NCBI RefSeq assembly: GCF_014207955.1
Contig: NZ_JACHLK010000011.1
Coordinates: 1-64,000, forward strand
Origin: Acidovorax soli
Lineage (GTDB): Bacteria; Pseudomonadota; Gammaproteobacteria; Burkholderiales; Burkholderiaceae_C
DNA: 64,000 bases
Direction of reading: 5' to 3'
Each line of letters starts with the position of its first letter. Within the stretch, counting starts at the first letter, position 1. The position numbers and the translations under genes were made by a program. The notes below the pieces were generated by a model. That model was not told the origin of the DNA. It saw only the letters and a program-made list of their open reading frames with translations, and ran no database searches. Below, piece by piece: positions 60,544-64,000 of the stretch.

Positions 60544-63500
60544 TCACTTTGAGTAGAAGTCGTCTATCAAATCCCGAGGAGGCTCCGATGGAGCAGAGGG
60601 TTCAGTATATGGACCACAATCTGCAATGTACTTCCTTCGCAGTATCTGATAGCTAGCCCACGCCTGCGCTTTCGCCATCGCCGGAAAATCTGGCCTCGAT
60701 AGCATTCTTATATACGCATAGTAATATTGGTCCAGTATTTTTTTCATTTCTTCGCAATAACAGCCACCGCCACCTCCACTACCGCCGCCAAAAATTGGGT
60801 CATTTGCGGCACCACCCCAAGGCACGCCAACTGGCGGCCTTGGCTTTGGTATGGGTTGAAGTCCCTTCGGATCAGCTTGATTTAGTGCATTCCCCTCCAC
60901 ATACCCAAACCGATTAAACCCACCCTCCAACCCAATCGGATCCGCCTGCGTATACCGCCCCCGCTCCGCACTGTAGCTCCTGAAGTAGTTGTAGTGCAGG
61001 TTGCTCTCTTTGTCGTAGTACTGCCCAGGGTAGCGCAGGTTAAAGGTCACCTCGGGGATCGTGGTGCTGCCCGTGGTGGGGTTCGTCGTTTCGTTGGTGA
61101 AGCGCTTGGCGCCCAGCGTGGGTTGTTCGTCGCCAAACGCACTGTATGCCCATTGCCAGGCCACCTGGCCGTCGGGCTGTGTCAACTTTCGGGGCGTGTT
61201 CAGGTGGTCGCTGTGCACGGCATAAGCTGTTCCATTGACGATGGCGGCAATGGGCATGGGGCCGTTGGCCGTGGGCAGGTAGATGTATTGGGTGGTGCCG
61301 GTGCTGGCGCTGCCGCCCATGCCGTATTCGCCCAGCAGGGTGCCGTCCTGGCCGTAGACATACGCGAAGCCGAGCTTTTGCGCGTCGCTGCTGCCGGGGC
61401 TCCACAGGCGGGTGAAGAATTCGTAGGCGGTCTGGATGAAGCCTTTGTCTTCCTCTTCCTGGTCTTCGGGGTCGGCCAGGATGTTGTTGAGGTTTTTGCT
61501 GCTGGTGGTGCTGCCGGTGCCTGATCCGCTACTGCTGCTTGCGAACAGCGGCTCGGTCTTGAACACGCGCTGGCCCAGCGCGTTGTGGGCGTACTGGGTG
61601 CTGGGGGCGTCCATTCCTGTGCCGGTGGTGACTTTTTCCAGGCGTTCCTGGCTGTCGTACTGGAACGTGCGCAGGCCGTCGTTCAGCAGGTCGCCAGCGG
61701 CGTTGTACTGGTAGGTGACGCTGGTGTTGGCGGTGCTGGCACCTGTCTGGGTCTGGCTGAAGCCGGTCTGGCGGTTGGCCGTGAGGGTGTAGGTGCGGTT
61801 GGTGGTGGTGCCTGCGCGCTGTTGGCTGCTGGTGAGGCGGTTGCCGTTGGCGTCGTAGGTGTAGGTGACGGTGTTGGCTGCATTGCCGGCTGCCACCTGT
61901 TTGGTGAAGCCGGTGATGCGGCCTGCGCGGTTGTAGGTGACGGTCCACGTGGCGGGGGCCTGGGTGACGGTGTTCGCTTGCGCGTCGGTGCTGGCCGGTT
62001 GCATCAGGCTCTGGGTGAGGCTGGTGATGCGGCCTGCGGCGTCGTAGGTGTAGCTGCTGAACTCGGTGTTGGTGAGTTGGCCTGCGGTGTTGTACGTGCG
62101 GCTGGCCGGGATGGCGGCTGCGCCGCCGGGCAGGCTCCAGCTCCAGCCGGTGGGCTGGCCCAGGGGGCTCCAGGTGATACCGCTGACCAAGGGTTGGCCG
62201 GCCCAGGTCAGGCCGGTGAGCTGGCCGGTGGCGTCGTAGACGTTTTGCAGCACTTGGCCACCCGGGTAGGTGGTGCTGGCGAGCAGGCCCGTGGTGGGGT
62301 GGTAGCTGTAGGCCAGGGTGCGGGTGTCGTTGTTGATGAGCTTTTGGGTCTGGCTCACCACACGGCCGTGCACGTCGCGCTGGTAGGTGGTGGTACCGCT
62401 GGCGTCTTCGATCTCGCTCAGGTAGCCCTTGCTCGCCGGGGTCTGGTCGTAGCGCAGGGTGGTGGTGCCACCGGCGTGCACGATGGAGGTCGGGCGGCCC
62501 AGCAGGTCGCGTGTGATGGTGGTGGCCTGGCCCAGGGCATTGGTGATGCTGCTGGGCAGGCCCAGGGCGTCGTACTGGGTGCTTTCGCTGCCGCTGTCGG
62601 GGCTGGATTCCGACGTGGCGTTGCCCAGGGCGTCGCGGGTGTAGGTGGTGGTGACGCTCTTGGGGTCGGTGACGCTGGTGACGGCGTCGAGCGCGTTATA
62701 GGTCAGCGAAGCGGTGGCGTTCTCGGCATTGGTGATGCTCTTGACCCGGCGCAAGGCATCCAGGCCTTGGCTGGTGGTCTCGTTCAGGCCATTTGTTTCA
62801 CTAGACAGATCACCGTTGTAGTCATACTTGTAGCTGACACTCTGGCCAGCAGCGCTGGTGCTCGTCACACGGTTCAGGCTGTTAATGGTACGTGCGAGCT
62901 GCCAGACCAGTTGCCCCTGGCCACCGCGCACCTCTTCGCTGATACGGTTGCCCATGTTGTCGAGCACATAGCTGCCCGTGCTGCCCCGGTTGTCACTCCA
63001 ACCAGTGAGGCGCTGGGCCGCATCGTAGCTGTAGGTGATGATTTGGCCGTGCGGCAGCGTGGCGGTCAGCACCTGACCGCCCGGGCTATAGGTGAGCGTA
63101 GTGAGTTGCCCTGCGCTGCTGCGGGACAGCATGCGGCCGCGGGCGTCGTAGGCATAGGCGGTCACCAGTCCATTGGGAGCGGCATAAGTAAGCACCCGGC
63201 CTCCAATGTCATAGGTAAACGCGCTCACATGGCCTACGGCATTGGTGCTCTGCGTGACGTTGCCCAATGCGTCATACGTATAGCTCGTTACCCCACCATT
63301 GGGGGCGGTTTCCGTGGCGACAAGTCCGGCAGCGTTGTAGGTCCACGTGGTCGTACGAGCCGAGCCGCCTGAACTGGCTTCGGCAATGCTCCGGGTGAGC
63401 CTATTGCCTGCATTGTCATAGGTATAGCTGGTTGTGCGCCCTGGCGACGAAACGCTAGCAGGCAGGGGCAGGTCAGCATGCCACGTTGTGGTGGTGGTAC

Positions 63501-64000
63501 GCGCTTCCGGTCGGCCAGACGCCTCCGTCACGCTCAATGGCAAGCGGCGAGCAGTGTCCCATTGGTAGGTGGTGTAGACGCTGTTGAAGTCGCCCTCGCG
63601 CTCGATCAGCCCAAGGTCATTTTGGACACGGGTATAGGCTTGCGAGTTGCTGGTTGCCGAATGCCAATTGCTACCGATTACTGCAAAATAACCACCTTTG
63701 CTACTGTAGTTATAGGTTCTACTTTGACCAAGGGGATCGACAACAGAAGCGGAAGAGCCAAGACTTGGGTATGAAACCGTATATTTATTGACCCCGCCAG
63801 CATGTTCTGTGCTGACCACAAGGCCTTTCTGATCATAGGCAAATGTAGAGAATCGCTGCCCCTGAATACTTACACCAGTAAGGAGATTCGCATTCAGGCT
63901 ATCTTCATAGTGATATGACCTATTTGTCCCATCACCGTACGTCACATTTTGGAGCCGCCCACTCGCATCAAAAGAATAGCCAATGGGGACGCCGTCAGAT
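60544..64000 (-). CDS. rhs: Rhs/YD-repeat polymorphic toxin, 3' part
   Basis: At least 1150 residues are visible and the frame continues past the right edge, so the N-terminus (with any PAAR or delivery domain) is missing. The shell is made of many YD repeats (for example YTYDALGNVTQSTNAVG and YAYDARGRMLSRSSAG). The core closes with YNYFRSYSAERGRYTQADPI and NALNQADPKGL, the Asp-Pro site where Rhs proteins cut off their tip. The tip is about 105 residues with a Gly-rich start, two Cys (CYCEEMKKILDQYYY) and an IADCGPY block; its activity is unknown. Delivery by type VI secretion is likely for this group. Confidence 0.93.
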   Translation of the reverse strand, partial: SDGVPIGYSFDASGRLQNVTYGDGTNRSYHYEDSLNANLLTGVSIQGQRFSTFAYDQKGLVVSTEHAGGVNKYTVSYPSLGSSASVVDPLGQSRTYNYSSKGGYFAVIGSNWHSATSNSQAYTRVQNDLGLIEREGDFNSVYTTYQWDTARRLPLSVTEASGRPEARTTTTTWHADLPLPASVSSPGRTTSYTYDNAGNRLTRSIAEASSGGSARTTTWTYNAAGLVATETAPNGGVTSYTYDALGNVTQSTNAVGHVSAFTYDIGGRVLTYAAPNGLVTAYAYDARGRMLSRSSAGQLTTLTYSPGGQVLTATLPHGQIITYSYDAAQRLTGWSDNRGSTGSYVLDNMGNRISEEVRGGQGQLVWQLARTINSLNRVTSTSAAGQSVSYKYDYNGDLSSETNGLNETTSQGLDALRRVKSITNAENATASLTYNALDAVTSVTDPKSVTTTYTRDALGNATSESSPDSGSESTQYDALGLPSSITNALGQATTITRDLLGRPTSIVHAGGTTTLRYDQTPASKGYLSEIEDASGTTTYQRDVHGRVVSQTQKLINNDTRTLAYSYHPTTGLLASTTYPGGQVLQNVYDATGQLTGLTWAGQPLVSGITWSPLGQPTGWSWSLPGGAAAIPASRTYNTAGQLTNTEFSSYTYDAAGRITSLTQSLMQPASTDAQANTVTQAPATWTVTYNRAGRITGFTKQVAAGNAANTVTYTYDANGNRLTSSQQRAGTTTNRTYTLTANRQTGFSQTQTGASTANTSVTYQYNAAGDLLNDGLRTFQYDSQERLEKVTTGTGMDAPSTQYAHNALGQRVFKTEPLFASSSSGSGTGSTTSSKNLNNILADPEDQEEEDKGFIQTAYEFFTRLWSPGSSDAQKLGFAYVYGQDGTLLGEYGMGGSASTGTTQYIYLPTANGPMPIAAIVNGTAYAVHSDHLNTPRKLTQPDGQVAWQWAYSAFGDEQPTLGAKRFTNETTNPTTGSTTIPEVTFNLRYPGQYYDKESNLHYNYFRSYSAERGRYTQADPIGLEGGFNRFGYVEGNALNQADPKGLQPIPKPRPPVGVPWGGAANDPIFGGGSGGGGGCYCEEMKKILDQYYYAYIRMLSRPDFPAMAKAQAWASYQILRRKYIADCGPYTEPSAPSEPPRDLIDDFYSK

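Noticed and set aside
61585-63372. 595-codon plus-strand frame opposite the rhs gene
   Set aside because: The minus strand holds unmistakable YD repeats; the antisense frame is Gly/Val-rich and repeats only because the rhs repeats do.
1-64000. CRISPR arrays, tRNA or rRNA genes
   Set aside because: No regular short direct repeats with spacers, no cloverleaf and no rRNA sequence were found by eye.

Overview
The window is GC-rich, densely packed bacterial DNA with strong Burkholderiales (Comamonadaceae, Acidovorax-like) character. Signs of this are a Bug-type tricarboxylate-family binding protein, an aminoethylphosphonate ABC transporter with a FadR-type regulator, many ATGA stop/start overlaps and an rhs toxin locus. 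No rRNA, tRNA or CRISPR array was seen. The right-hand quarter contains distinctly AT-rich immunity genes, as expected of transferred toxin/immunity DNA.

Layout, left to right. (1) 1-3.6 kb: an iron-starvation sigma factor/FecR pair and a methyltransferase, divergent from a PhyH-type dioxygenase across a Fur-box-like palindrome; no TonB receptor is present. (2) 3.6-10.0 kb: MaoC hydratase, enoyl-CoA hydratase and LysR regulator, facing a Bug binding protein, an M20 peptidase and a type-B carboxylesterase. (3) 11.1-14.0 kb: an NAD/ADP-ribose module. DUF4304, NADAR and macro-domain genes run left, and kptA (RNA 2'-phosphotransferase) plus a DUF4291 gene run right, from one symmetric bidirectional promoter. 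(4) 14.0-16.1 kb: a trypsin-like protease fused to a DNA/RNA non-specific nuclease. (5) 16.3-21.2 kb: DUF3667, a LuxR-type regulator, a metallopeptidase-TPM fusion, an LprI-like protein and a small exported protein. (6) 21.2-30.4 kb: a phosphonate island with PhnX, an FAD oxidoreductase, a HAD phosphatase, a PhnS/T/V-type transporter, a GntR regulator, a PhnZ-type di-iron oxygenase and a DMT exporter. (7) 30.4-41.6 kb: exported proteins, a DUF2235 lipase lipoprotein, a subtilase with a separate prodomain-like protein, a thioesterase gene split by a MITE, and small membrane proteins. (8) 41.7-49.7 kb: a DMP19/MORN gene with two partners, a second MITE, ChaC, YidD, a DUF6869 protein and a TAXI binding protein. 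(9) 49.8-60.5 kb: a run of small immunity-type genes followed by three displaced rhs 3' ends, each with a toxin tip and its immunity gene. (10) 60.5-64 kb: the 3' part of a full rhs gene that runs off the window.

How parts work together. The phosphonate genes form one uptake-and-cleavage route under a GntR operator. The kptA/macro/NADAR/DUF4291 genes share NAD-derived chemistry and one promoter, so they probably act on the products or reversal of ADP-ribosyl or 2'-phosphate transfer. The rhs array looks like a record of toxin-tip replacement. Each old tip was pushed downstream with a copy of the core end, keeping its immunity gene, and all three old junctions carry the same 242-bp inverted-repeat element that the current rhs gene lacks.
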